This document shows, piece by piece, positions 1 through 7,189 of a DNA stretch of 20,125 bases (its first letter is position 1; each line of letters opens with the position of its first letter). A model generated the notes under the pieces. The model ran no database searches. It saw only the letters and a list, made by a program, of their open reading frames with translations, and was not told where the DNA came from. This stretch comes from JADFOB01 sp964651325. Its GTDB lineage: Bacteria > Planctomycetota > Phycisphaerae > UBA1845. The translations under genes and the position numbers were made by a program. The stretch is taken from positions 1 to 20,125 of the forward strand of contig CAZYXP010000048.1 in assembly GCA_964651325.1 (NCBI GenBank), read 5' to 3'.

Positions 1-198
1 TCGAATCCGACCCGATAGCTTTGGATGAGAAACAGGTGAAACCGGGGACAGTCACCTATTGATTTGCCGCGCCGAGGATCGCGGGGTGGTGGTTCACGCC
101 GCGATTTGCAAGCATCGCTTTTCCGCGCGCAGCCTAGCACGTTGCGCGGCGCCGCAACCACCGCCAAGACTGATTCCTCGCTGACGACGATCGACGGC
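1..198. other. Left-edge intergenic stretch with a possible 3' end of a truncated ORF
   Basis: No complete gene is visible. A plus-strand frame is open from position 3 to a TGA at 60-62 (20 codons, ending K-P-G-T-V-T-Y), so the last codons of a gene that starts outside the window are possible. The stretch at 43-56 (CCGGGGACAGTCACC-like) resembles, from memory, repeated sequences found near IS200-like/REP-associated Y1 transposases in several phyla; I cannot verify this here. The remainder lies downstream of the minus-strand CPBP protease gene and shows no clear terminator. Confidence 0.25.
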
Positions 199-897
199 CT
201 ACCCCCGAACCAGGACCAGCATCACGTTGTAGGCCGCATGGCAGCCGGCGGCGGGGCCGTAGCCGCGAAACCAGAAAATGACCGCCAGGTAAACACCGGC
301 CATGGTGCGAAACGCGAATCTCGCCAGCTCGAAGGGTTCGACGCCGATGGGTCGATGATGGTGCCCCGCGAAGGCCAACGCCGAAAGTAGGATGGCCGCG
401 ATCGCCACCGTCCTACGATTCAGCCGCAAGATGTCCACGCCGATGACCACCACCACAGAAAGGAATGCCAGCCGGAAAACCAGCTCCTCGTACACGCCGG
501 CCCCGACGCACAGCGCGAGTCGGCCCAACAACGAATCCGCGCTGCCCGCGGCAAGGGGAATCAGATAGTTCATAAGCAGCAGCGGTAACGACAGAAACGC
601 CGCTTCGACGTACATACCCGCCACCCGTTGCCACCGGACCCGCCACCGGTCGCCGGATGCGACGTGCGTCGCCACGAGGATCATCACGACGGCCAACCCC
701 GGCGCGAGCGAGCCCACGTGGCCGAACAGCTCGATAAACCACCGCAACAGATCAAACGCGATGACCCGATCCGGATACCGCACCGAGACGATCTCGTAGA
801 ACGCCATGAGCGGCAGCAGGAAGACCAGCGCTTCAAGCGGCCTGGCGAGGATGCCGCGACGGGTCGTGGCGATGGGTTGTTCTTGTGGCTTGGACAT
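199..897 (-). CDS. CPBP family intramembrane glutamic endopeptidase (CAAX protease-like)
   Basis: A 232-residue, very hydrophobic multi-pass membrane protein. Family hallmarks are visible: the EExxxR motif (E137, E138, R142 in YEELVFR), a second motif with F176 and the His cluster H179-H181, and a third near the C-terminus (CHAAYN). These form the intramembrane active site of CPBP (Abi/CAAX) proteases. Bacterial members are linked to processing of membrane or bacteriocin-type peptides, and the substrate here is unknown. The frame stays open upstream to 1038, but that would overlap the divergent glycosylase gene and add a basic non-membrane stretch. The ATG at 897 follows a G-rich AGGGGGG ribosome-binding site and gives a normal family N-terminus. 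The family call is firm; the role is not. Confidence 0.88.
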   Translation of the reverse strand: MSKPQEQPIATTRRGILARPLEALVFLLPLMAFYEIVSVRYPDRVIAFDLLRWFIELFGHVGSLAPGLAVVMILVATHVASGDRWRVRWQRVAGMYVEAAFLSLPLLLMNYLIPLAAGSADSLLGRLALCVGAGVYEELVFRLAFLSVVVVIGVDILRLNRRTVAIAAILLSALAFAGHHHRPIGVEPFELARFAFRTMAGVYLAVIFWFRGYGPAAGCHAAYNVMLVLVRG

Positions 898-1009
898 CGC
901 CCCCCTATCGTGCGGACGGTGGACCGATTGCACAAGAGAGTAGGTTCGAAAAAGTTTCAAGCCCAATCGCGACCACCGGCCGCGGCAACGCCTGCGCTGT
1001 GATCCCACA

Positions 1010-1669
1010 ATGAAGCACGCTACGATCATGGAGACCATCTACGATCGGCTCATGCGGGCCTACGGGCCGCAGCATTGGTGGCCGGCGGACACGGCCACGG
1101 AGGTCGTTGTTGGCGCTATCTTGACGCAAAACACAGCCTGGACCAACGTCGAACGAGCCATTATGAGCCTGCGGGCCGCCGATGCCCTGTCGTGGAAAAC
1201 GCTCGACGCAATGCCGGTAGTGGCGTTGGCTGAACTGATCCGCCCTTCCGGCACGTATCGCGTGAAGGCCGAGCGGATCAAGGCGTTCGTGACGGTGCTG
1301 ATGGATCGGTTCGACGGATCCTTGGCGGCGATGTGCGGTGGCGATCTGGCCATTGCCCGGGCGGGGCTCCTCGAAATCAAGGGCATCGGCCCGGAAACCG
1401 CCGACGCGATTTTGCTCTACGCGGGGAATCGACCGACGTTCGTCGTGGACGCATATACGCGACGGATGCTGCGCCGCCACGGGCTCATCGACGAGGCCGC
1501 GACCTACAGCGAGATTCAAGCGATGTTTCAGTCGGCGCTGCCGGCCGAGGCGCCGCTCTTCAATGAGTACCACGCCTTGCTCGTAGACCTGGGGAAGAAA
1601 CACTGCAAGGCAAACGCGATTTGCGCCAACTGCCCGCTGGCCGATCTACCTCACGACGAATCGCGGTAA
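1010..1669 (+). CDS. Endonuclease III superfamily (HhH-GPD) DNA glycosylase, COG2231/MagIII-like
   Basis: A 219-residue base-excision-repair protein. The helix-hairpin-helix lies at about 120-131 (LLEIKGIGPETA) and the catalytic Asp of the GPD motif is D147 (FVVDAY). The Lys used by bifunctional EndoIII for lyase chemistry is Glu here (E129, in GIGPETAD), as expected for monofunctional members such as H. pylori MagIII (3-methyladenine glycosylase) and the COG2231 group. The C-terminus has C199-x5-C205-x2-C208, but the place of the fourth [4Fe-4S] ligand is P214, so the cluster may be absent or use another ligand. The first ATG (1010) has no strong Shine-Dalgarno, and ATG 1028 is an alternative. 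The gene diverges from the CPBP gene and converges on the GH26-like gene across a palindromic repeat. Confidence 0.85.
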   Translation: MKHATIMETIYDRLMRAYGPQHWWPADTATEVVVGAILTQNTAWTNVERAIMSLRAADALSWKTLDAMPVVALAELIRPSGTYRVKAERIKAFVTVLMDRFDGSLAAMCGGDLAIARAGLLEIKGIGPETADAILLYAGNRPTFVVDAYTRRMLRRHGLIDEAATYSEIQAMFQSALPAEAPLFNEYHALLVDLGKKHCKANAICANCPLADLPHDESR

Positions 1670-1670
1670 A

Positions 1671-1754
1671 GTCAGAGCCGCTGGCGCAAGCCTGCGGACC
1701 CTCTTCCGACGACAGATGGCGGATGCCACCGCGCTGGCGCCGCGGTGCTCTGAC
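1671..1754. repeat. Palindromic repeat family A, copy 1 (84 bp)
   Basis: Bounded by a perfect 8-bp inverted repeat (GTCAGAGC at 1671-1678, GCTCTGAC at 1747-1754). It shares the AGAGCCGC-GGCGC-AGCCTGCGGACC block and the CGGTGCTCTGA end with the copy at 17366-17442. It fills the gap between two convergent genes, so it may work as a bidirectional terminator. This copy is the more degenerate, since its inner hairpin GCTGGCGCAAGCCTGC has mismatches. Confidence 0.75.
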
Positions 1755-1764
1755 CTGGGCACCC

Positions 1765-2730
1765 TCATTTCCTGGGGCGTGCGAACGTCTCATTGAACGC
1801 CTGCAAGGAGCCGTCTTCCTTCGATAGCTTCCAGTTCGGCTCGCCCTCGCGTCGCTTGTCCAGATTGAACCAAACCGCCGCTTTGACCTGCGGTTGGGTT
1901 TGAAGATAGGCGTGGGCCTCGCGAATCCACTGGGCACGCTGGCCCGGTTTGCCCGGCGCGCTGCCGAACTCCGGAATGATCACCGGCTTGCCCGGATAGC
2001 GCTTCTTGAAATCCGCGAGCCGATCCCGATAGATGACCTCGAAGGACTCCCACTTGTGCCATTTGTCGTGATGATCACCGAAGTTGTAGCCGTCCGTGCC
2101 AATCACATCGACGTACTTGTCGCCGGGGTAGTACAAATGCATGTCGTTTTCCGGCGTGTCGGGACAACTGACGATGTTCGGCACCCATAGCCATTCGACG
2201 TTGTCGGCTCCCTCCTCCTTGAAAATGTCATGGGCGCGGCGCCAGGCGGCGACAAACGCTTTGGGATCGTGGGACCAGGTAAACCAATACCCGTTGAACT
2301 CGAATCCGAATCGCATCAGAATCCGTTTCCCGTACGCCTTGGCCTCCTTGGCCCAGGGCCGAAATAGAGATTCGTCGAACTTCCCTGCGTTGAGATCCGG
2401 CAGCCAGGATTCCTTCCGGCGGTCGTGCCAAACCCACAGCTCCAAACTCATCACGCTCGTCGCGCCACGATTGCGGATCGCTTCGATCCAATACTTCGGA
2501 AAGCGGCTCGTCAGGTTCAGGTAAAACGTCATATATTGCGGCTTGCTGGCGAACTGCGCAAGCGTCCGATCCAGATGTTCGTCATTGCCCGGCCGCCAGC
2601 GCAGCCGCATCAAGCCCCAATCCAGCGGCGTGGATCGTTTCGTCGCCTGCTCCTCCGCCGAGGCGACCAGGATCGGTCCAAGCATGAAAGCCGCGAGAAC
2701 GCCGGCCTGCAGTTTTTGAGTTTTCCCCAC
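1765..2730 (-). CDS. Secreted glycoside hydrolase, GH26-like (beta-mannanase/endoglucanase type)
   Basis: A 321-residue exported enzyme. Residues 1-25 form a signal peptide with an ASA cleavage site before EEQ. The rest fits a (beta/alpha)8 clan GH-A hydrolase: the acid/base Glu is E144 in LMRFGFEFNGYWFTW, and the nucleophile is E254 in PVIIPEFGS near the C-terminus, with W/Y-rich segments such as GTDGYNF between them. This arrangement matches GH26, which includes beta-mannanases, lichenases and related enzymes; the substrate cannot be read from the sequence. GH26 usually has His just before the acid/base Glu, while this protein has Phe. An ATG further upstream (2817) would place 29 polar residues before the signal peptide. 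I therefore chose GTG at 2730, which has AAAGGA 8 nt upstream. Confidence 0.8.
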   Translation of the reverse strand: MGKTQKLQAGVLAAFMLGPILVASAEEQATKRSTPLDWGLMRLRWRPGNDEHLDRTLAQFASKPQYMTFYLNLTSRFPKYWIEAIRNRGATSVMSLELWVWHDRRKESWLPDLNAGKFDESLFRPWAKEAKAYGKRILMRFGFEFNGYWFTWSHDPKAFVAAWRRAHDIFKEEGADNVEWLWVPNIVSCPDTPENDMHLYYPGDKYVDVIGTDGYNFGDHHDKWHKWESFEVIYRDRLADFKKRYPGKPVIIPEFGSAPGKPGQRAQWIREAHAYLQTQPQVKAAVWFNLDKRREGEPNWKLSKEDGSLQAFNETFARPRK

Positions 2731-3275
2731 GAAAGAAATCCTTTCGCTCTCCACCTGATTGCCCAATCCTCTCCCCGAAGGGTAACCGTCACATGCCCGC
2801 GCGGTCAAAGGACTCATGTCGAAAGTAGTCGGTCGGGCCCGCTCGCAAGCCGGTGGCGACGACAGCCGTTCGCGTCCCGTTTTTCGACCGTCCGGTAACG
2901 CGTATCCTCGACCCCGGCCGGGGCATTTACCGTCGGAAACGAACTGCCCCCATCGGGTTGTCGGCGGCGTGCCGGCAAGACCGCCCTGGCATACGGTCCG
3001 CTAATCCCTTGCCTTGGGCAACGCCATGAACTGCGGGGCGGCACTGCCCTCGTTGGCAGGCTTGAACGCTTGGTCTGAATGTAACATCCGTGCAAATGGT
3101 AACTCCACGGACCCATGGCTATTTGCCGAAACACACGAGATGGTTACCATACGCAGGTGGAGGGTGGTACTGATTGCGTAATGGCGTCGATTCAGGCGCA
3201 TCCCCTCTTCAACCTGGGCCGTTTGTCGGTCAGAGCGCGAGGCGCTTCGGCCAAGATCAAGAAGGAGAGCTTTCG
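2731..3275. other. Intergenic region, divergent between GH26-like and Cys-rich lipoprotein genes
   Basis: About 545 bp between two divergent genes. Open frames here (for example minus strand 2814-3134) lack recognisable domains, ribosome-binding sites or convincing composition, and I do not call them. The region should hold the promoters for both flanking genes. I could not pick out a convincing -35/-10 pair. Confidence 0.5.
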
Positions 3276-3659
3276 ATGACTCGTAGGACATTTATGACTT
3301 TGGCTCGAACCGCCGCGGTCGGCGTAGCGATGATCGGACTTGCCATGCTCACAACCGGCTGCGCGACCAGCAACGCCGGCGCGAAATGCCAGATGGGCAA
3401 GACCGGCAGCAAGTGCTGCGGCAAGTGCGTGAAAAAGGCTTCGGGCAAGTGCAGTGGCGATTGCAAGAAAGCCTGCTGCAAGAAGGCGTCCGCCAAGACC
3501 GGGTCGAAATGCAACAAACCGTGCTGCAAGAAGGCATCCGCCAAGGCGGGGTCGAAGTGCAAGAAGCCGTGCGGCAAGAAACCATGCGGCAAGAAGGGCG
3601 CGGCCAAGGCCGCCGGATCGAACGCCAAGAGCCCCTGCAGCGCCAAGAAGGCAGGATAG
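3276..3659 (+). CDS. Tat-type Cys/Lys-rich lipoprotein, metallothionein-like composition
   Basis: A 127-residue protein of no named family that I recognise. The N-terminus MTRRTFMT fits the twin-arginine motif ([S/T]RRxF[L/M]). A hydrophobic stretch to residue 27 and a lipobox-like TTGC with C29 follow, although the -3 residue is Thr rather than Leu. The mature part has 15 further Cys (38, 47, 48, 51, 59, 63, 67, 68, 79, 83, 84, 95, 99, 104, 121) in a Lys/Gly/Ala/Ser background. A 16-residue unit is tandemly repeated at 67-82 and 83-98 (CCKKASAK-x-GSKC-x-KP), period 48 nt in DNA. The start is set by AAGGAG 9 nt upstream of ATG 3276; the longer frame from 3174 lacks this. Binding of soft metals is inferred from the Cys content. 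It is probably monocistronic, since a strong terminator follows. Confidence 0.75.
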   Translation: MTRRTFMTLARTAAVGVAMIGLAMLTTGCATSNAGAKCQMGKTGSKCCGKCVKKASGKCSGDCKKACCKKASAKTGSKCNKPCCKKASAKAGSKCKKPCGKKPCGKKGAAKAAGSNAKSPCSAKKAG

Positions 3660-3694
3660 CGGCGACCCATCAGCCACAATGTAAGCATTGAGTA

Positions 3695-3736
3695 GGCATG
3701 TTCGCGATCCTCCAGATCGCGAACATGCCTTTTTTT
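3695..3736 (+). terminator. Strong Rho-independent terminator after the Cys-rich lipoprotein gene
   Basis: A perfect 15-bp stem (3695-3709 GGCATGTTCGCGATC pairing with 3715-3729), a 5-nt loop CTCCA and a run of seven T (3730-3736). It lies 35 bp after the stop codon. Confidence 0.95.
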
Positions 3737-3762
3737 GAGCGTCAGACAATATCGGAGGATCA

Positions 3763-3864
3763 ATGTCCAAACCGATCACGCTCCCCGAGGTAACGCTACT
3801 CGATGTTGCCGAATAATGCGGTAGCTGCGGCTTGAAGGCGGTCCTACGAAAGAAGGGCACGTGA
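3763..3864 (+). pseudogene. Small ORF interrupted by TAA, with an in-frame CGSCG continuation
   Basis: An ATG at 3763 preceded by GGAGGA (short spacing of 3-4 nt) encodes a 17-residue peptide MSKPITLPEVTLLDVAE, followed by TAA at 3814-3816. The frame then continues CGSCGLKAVLRKKGT to TGA at 3862-3864. One substitution (for example CAA to TAA) would make a 33-residue peptide with a CxxC pair. It may be a decayed small gene, a sequencing error, or chance. I do not recognise the family. It sits between the lipoprotein terminator and the 3' end of nnrD, with no obvious promoter. Confidence 0.25.
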
Positions 3865-3940
3865 TGAACACACGCCTAGTGCTTGCCTATCCGGACCATG
3901 GCGATCCGAGTCGGCGGCGTTGGCTGGTCCGCTGTTCGCC

Positions 3941-4831
3941 CTACGGCAGGTCGGACGCGGCGGCTTCGTGATCGCCGAAGGCTTCGGGGATGTATTCGAG
4001 CAGGTCGATGGCGGTCATGGAGAAGCGGCCCAGCTCTTCAGAGGCGAAATCGCCCGCCAGCCCGTGCAGGTAGGTCGCCAGCACGGCCGCTTCAAACGGG
4101 GGCATGTCTTGCCCGATCAGGGCGGCGACCAATCCGGTTAGCACGTCGCCCGTGCCCCCCGTGGCCATGCCCGAGTTGCCGGTTTCGTTGACGTAGAGGC
4201 GCTGGCCATTGGTGACGATGGTGTGGTGACCTTTGAGGACGACCGTGCAGCCATACAGATCAAACAGGGCGATCGCGGCGTCTCGACGGGTCGCCAACGT
4301 CTGATCGGGCGAGACGGAGCGGCCGCGGGCGATGAGCAGCCGCTCAAGCTCGCCGTAGTGCGGCGTGAGGACGACACGCTCGGGACGGTCGATGACGGCA
4401 CTGTCAGCGGCGGCCAGCAAATTCAGGCCATCGGCGTCGAGCACGACGGCCCCTGCGAAGCCGTTTATCAGGGCGACGACTTCTTTGGGCGCGATCGATT
4501 CGCCAAGGCCGGGGCCGATGGCCAGCACATCGGCCCGGAATATGTTCGCGTGGCTCAGGGCATCTTCGGCGGTCGCGGGAAGCACCGTCAGCGTAGCGCA
4601 CGGCGCCAGCACGGCCACCGGCGTGCGGAGACTATCGGGCACCATCATTCGCACCAGCCCCGCGCCACCGCGATAAGCGGCGTTGGCCGCCAGTGCGACG
4701 GCGCCGATCATGGTCGTGGGGCCGTCAGATCCGCCGACGACCAGAATGCGGCCGACGTTGCCCTTGTGGGCTTCGGGCGAGCGCGTGGGGACGGGCGGAA
4801 TCTCGCGGGTGATGATTAGATCGTGGGCCAT
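3941..4831 (-). CDS. nnrD: ADP-dependent (S)-NAD(P)H-hydrate dehydratase
   Basis: A 296-residue ribokinase-like repair enzyme that dehydrates damaged NADHX/NADPHX back to NAD(P)H, using ADP in bacteria. Motifs in order: KGNVGRILVVGGS at 23-35, GPGLG at 106-110, DADGLN at 132-137, TPHYGE at 156-161, LKGHHT at 199-204 and NSGMATGGTGDVLTG at 219-233, with D229 as catalytic base by family analogy. The fused epimerase domain (NnrE) found in many bacterial Nnr proteins is missing; the length fits a dehydratase-only enzyme. The start at 4831 lies 6 bp after the larB stop, so the two are very likely co-transcribed. The 3' end overlaps no confirmed gene. Confidence 0.93.
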   Translation of the reverse strand: MAHDLIITREIPPVPTRSPEAHKGNVGRILVVGGSDGPTTMIGAVALAANAAYRGGAGLVRMMVPDSLRTPVAVLAPCATLTVLPATAEDALSHANIFRADVLAIGPGLGESIAPKEVVALINGFAGAVVLDADGLNLLAAADSAVIDRPERVVLTPHYGELERLLIARGRSVSPDQTLATRRDAAIALFDLYGCTVVLKGHHTIVTNGQRLYVNETGNSGMATGGTGDVLTGLVAALIGQDMPPFEAAVLATYLHGLAGDFASEELGRFSMTAIDLLEYIPEAFGDHEAAASDLP

Positions 4832-4837
4832 GGGGGT

Positions 4838-5602
4838 CTAATCCTTACCGAGGCGGTGCATGCGGCGCAGCATCAATGCCGCGGCAAACCCGGCTCCGAA
4901 TCCGTTGTCGATGTTGACGACCGTAACGCCGGAAGCGCAACTGTTGAGCATGCCCAGCAGTGCCGCCACGCCGCCGAACGCCGCGCCATAGCCGATGCTG
5001 GTGGGGACGGCGATGACCGGAACATCCACTAGCCCGCCGACGACGCTGGGCAACGCGCCTTCCATGCCGGCGATGACGACGAGCACGTCCATGCGCTGCA
5101 ATACGGCGGTGTGGGCGAGGAGGCGGTGCAGCCCGGCCACGCCGACGTCGTACATGGTCTCGACGTTTTGATCGGTGATTTCAAGTGTGACGCGGGCTTC
5201 TTCCGCCACGGCGATGTCACTGGTTCCCGCCGTGATCAGCCCGACCGTGCCCGTGCCCGGCGCTTTGGGCCGGCGGCGCAGGGCGATGGTTCGGGCGGGC
5301 CGGTTGTATTGGGCAACGGGAAACTCCGCGGCCACGGCGTCAAAGACGCCAGGGTCGGCTCGCGTGATCAGGATGTTGGCTTCGTGGCCGGTCTTGGCAA
5401 GAATGGAAACGATCTGTTCGGTCGATTTACCCTCAGCGTAAATGACTTCCGGAAAGCCGCATCTCACGCCGCGATGGTGGTCGATCTTGGCAAAACCGAC
5501 ATCCTCAAAGGGCAGCGAGCGAAGCCGCGTGACGGCCTCGTCGATGGAGTGCGAGCCGTCCTTGACGGTTTGCAGCAATTGGCGAATGGCGTGCTCGTCC
5601 AT
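4838..5602 (-). CDS. larB: LarB, pyridinium-3,5-biscarboxylic acid mononucleotide synthase
   Basis: A 254-residue member of the AIR carboxylase-like LarB family, which carboxylates and hydrolyses nicotinic acid adenine dinucleotide in the first step of nickel-pincer nucleotide cofactor synthesis. Family blocks: DHHRGVRCGFPEVIYAEGK at 41-59, AGTSD at 125-129, AGMEGALPSVVGGL at 178-191, VPTSIGYG at 199-206 and NIDNGFGAG at 230-238, with C222 (NSC) just before. ATG 5602 gives a normal family N-terminus (MDEHAIRQLLQ), and upstream in-frame starts only add low-complexity residues from the repeat region. No clear Shine-Dalgarno is visible. The partners larC and larE are not in this window. It precedes nnrD by 6 bp. 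Confidence 0.92.
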   Translation of the reverse strand: MDEHAIRQLLQTVKDGSHSIDEAVTRLRSLPFEDVGFAKIDHHRGVRCGFPEVIYAEGKSTEQIVSILAKTGHEANILITRADPGVFDAVAAEFPVAQYNRPARTIALRRRPKAPGTGTVGLITAGTSDIAVAEEARVTLEITDQNVETMYDVGVAGLHRLLAHTAVLQRMDVLVVIAGMEGALPSVVGGLVDVPVIAVPTSIGYGAAFGGVAALLGMLNSCASGVTVVNIDNGFGAGFAAALMLRRMHRLGKD

Positions 5603-5696
5603 AGGTGCGCAGTTTACGCGCATTGATCGCCGCCGGCAAACCAATGGAGCGACCCATCGTATTGTCACGCATGCCTCGAGAAGTTCACCGCCCCCG

Positions 5697-5775
5697 TGTA
5701 GCCCAGCCGCCCCCGGCTGGAAGGTGGCCCACAATCAACGGGACCCAAAACACAATGGAGGGCCGCTGTGCTACA
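5697..5775. repeat. Palindromic repeat family B, copy 1 (79 bp)
   Basis: Starts TGTAGC (5697-5702) and ends GCTACA (5770-5775), with an inner hairpin CAGCCG-CCCC-CGGCTG just after the start. It shares the exact 19-nt 3' block GGAGGGCCGCTGTGCTACA (5757-5775) with the copy at 19677-19736. It lies between tsaD and larB, both on the minus strand. Confidence 0.8.
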
Positions 5776-5809
5776 TGGGCCACGCGATCAAATCGGCAAA
5801 GACGGGTCG

Positions 5810-6835
5810 CTATCGCGTTCTTCCCGTGGCCGTGGCGTCGATGGATAGGTCGGCAATCTGCCCGGCCTGAAGAAGATGATCGCCCAGCGCAGCAATCATG
5901 ACACCATTGTCTGTACAGTACGCCTTTTCCGCCGCGACAAATCGAACCGATCGTTGCGCACAGGCCTGCGCCAGCGATTCCCGCAGCAGCGTATTGGCCG
6001 CGACCCCGCCGCCGAGGACGACCGATTGCAAGCCCGTTAGATCGACGGCTCGAAGCGTTTTCTTGACGAGCACATCGACGACAGCCTGTTGAAAGCTCGC
6101 GGCGATATCGCCGACGCGCCCGCTGGAGATCAATTCAAGGCCGCCGGAGGTTTGGCCAGGACCGTTCACGCAATAAAGCACGGCCGTCTTGATGCCGGAA
6201 AACGAGAAATCCAAGGAATCGGAATCGAGCATGGTCCTAGGGAATGCCACCGCGCGGGGGTCTCCGCCTTCAGCCGCATGCTCAACCCGTGGCCCACCGG
6301 GATATCCCAAACCGAGCATCGTGCTCACCTTGTCGAAGGCCTCCCCGGCCGCGTCGTCGATAGTCGCACCGAGTTCGCTGATGTCCAGCGGGCCGTTGAC
6401 GCGGAACAGGCTCGTATGGCCTCCAGAGACCACCAGCGCCACCGCGGGCCATGGGAGTTCGGCAACCGCGATGGCCGGGCTGAAGGCGTGGGCGCGGATG
6501 TGATCGACCACCAGCAACGGCTTCCCCCAAGCCCAGCTCAGCACTTTGGCACCTGTCAGGCCGATCAACAGGGCGCCCAGCAACCCCGGCCTGTTGGTCA
6601 CCGCGATGCCGTCAAGATCCTGACGGGTACAGTCCGCCTGCGTCATGGCCTCCTCAACGACCAAATCCAGCTTCTGGAGGTGGGCTCGCGACGCGACTTC
6701 GGGCACCACGCCGCCGAACTTTCGATGCAGATCAAACTGAGTGGCGACAACCTGACTGCGCACGTCGGTCGCGTCCACCACGATCGCGGCGGCCGTTTCG
6801 TCGCAGGATGTTTCGATGCCCAGAATCGTGCTCAT
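5810..6835 (-). CDS. tsaD: tRNA N6-adenosine threonylcarbamoyltransferase TsaD
   Basis: A 341-residue essential enzyme that transfers the threonylcarbamoyl group to A37 of ANN-decoding tRNAs, working with TsaB and TsaE. The order of motifs is classic: GIETSCDETA at 6-15, GGVVPEVASRAHL at 41-53, the metal-binding H112-x3-H116 (VDHIRAHAF), VSGGHTSLF, GEAFDKVSTMLGLGYPGGP, FSFSGIKTA, GGGVAANTLLR and TDNGVMIAALG near the end. ATG 6835 (MSTILGIETS) gives the canonical N-terminus; the upstream in-frame ATG at 6874 would add 13 polar residues. The gene is separated from larB by 207 bp containing a family B repeat, so co-transcription with larB-nnrD is possible but not shown. Confidence 0.97.
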   Translation of the reverse strand: MSTILGIETSCDETAAAIVVDATDVRSQVVATQFDLHRKFGGVVPEVASRAHLQKLDLVVEEAMTQADCTRQDLDGIAVTNRPGLLGALLIGLTGAKVLSWAWGKPLLVVDHIRAHAFSPAIAVAELPWPAVALVVSGGHTSLFRVNGPLDISELGATIDDAAGEAFDKVSTMLGLGYPGGPRVEHAAEGGDPRAVAFPRTMLDSDSLDFSFSGIKTAVLYCVNGPGQTSGGLELISSGRVGDIAASFQQAVVDVLVKKTLRAVDLTGLQSVVLGGGVAANTLLRESLAQACAQRSVRFVAAEKAYCTDNGVMIAALGDHLLQAGQIADLSIDATATGRTR

Positions 6836-6903
6836 ATCAGTATCGCGCCCGCCGTGGCCGTTCACTCTCGGCACAGTAATTCAGGGTGTCACCCCCTGCC
6901 CTT

Positions 6904-6912
6904 TGGTATGAT
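6904..6912 (+). promoter_or_regulatory. Possible extended -10 promoter element
   Basis: TGGTATGAT matches an extended -10 (TGn plus a TATAAT-like hexamer with one mismatch). No good -35 box is found 17 nt upstream. If used, it would give a leader of about 270 nt before the gene at 7190. Confidence 0.25.
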
Positions 6913-7102
6913 AGTGGCGGATTTCCGAAGCGAAACAGTGAATCGACGGGGTTCACGGCGTGTGGCGGCGGAAAAAAGACGAATGCACTTGAATCCCAAG
7001 GTCAGTCTGGTAGGATAGATGGACCTTCCTGGAAAACGTGCCACCGGCACAATTGTCCAGAGGGCCGGCGGGACGACTTGGGGGTGACCTACTTGCGATG
7101 CA

Positions 7103-7118
7103 CCGGGCGTGAGCCCGG
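7103..7118 (+). other. GNRA-capped hairpin in the 5' leader
   Basis: A perfect 6-bp GC stem (CCGGGC/GCCCGG) with a GTGA loop, 72 bp before the start codon at 7190. It could be an RNA structure in the leader. There is no T-run, so it is not an intrinsic terminator. Confidence 0.35.
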
Positions 7119-7189
7119 ACAATGTCCGCCCAGGTGGTTCTGATAGATCGTACTATGCACTTCACAACGACTAGGGAGGATGATGCGCG

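Larger units (their letters stand above)
6836..7189. other. Divergent intergenic region and long leader of the IPTL-CTERM gene
   Basis: Spans 354 bp between tsaD (-) and the IPTL-CTERM gene (+). It contains an extended -10-like element at 6904-6912 and a compact hairpin CCGGGC-GTGA-GCCCGG (7103-7118, a GNRA tetraloop). The hairpin is followed by GGACAATGTCC, which could form a competing fold. It matches no riboswitch class that I can recognise. No credible ORF is present. Confidence 0.4.

Noticed and set aside
898..1038. N-terminal extension of the CPBP protease frame to 1038
   Set aside because: It overlaps the divergent glycosylase start, adds a basic Arg-rich stretch unlike the family, and the inner ATG at 897 has a good ribosome-binding site.
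2814..3134. Minus-strand ORF of about 106 codons in the gap before the Cys-rich lipoprotein
   Set aside because: No ribosome-binding site, no domain, and composition like a chance frame in GC-rich DNA.
3817..3864. CGSCG resembling a methanobactin-type core peptide
   Set aside because: The match is only a few residues, an in-frame TAA precedes it, and no methanobactin biosynthesis genes are present in the window.
3864..3971. 36-codon ORF starting at a TGATG overlap with the interrupted mini-ORF
   Set aside because: No recognisable sequence, it overlaps the 3' end of nnrD, and its upstream partner is itself doubtful.
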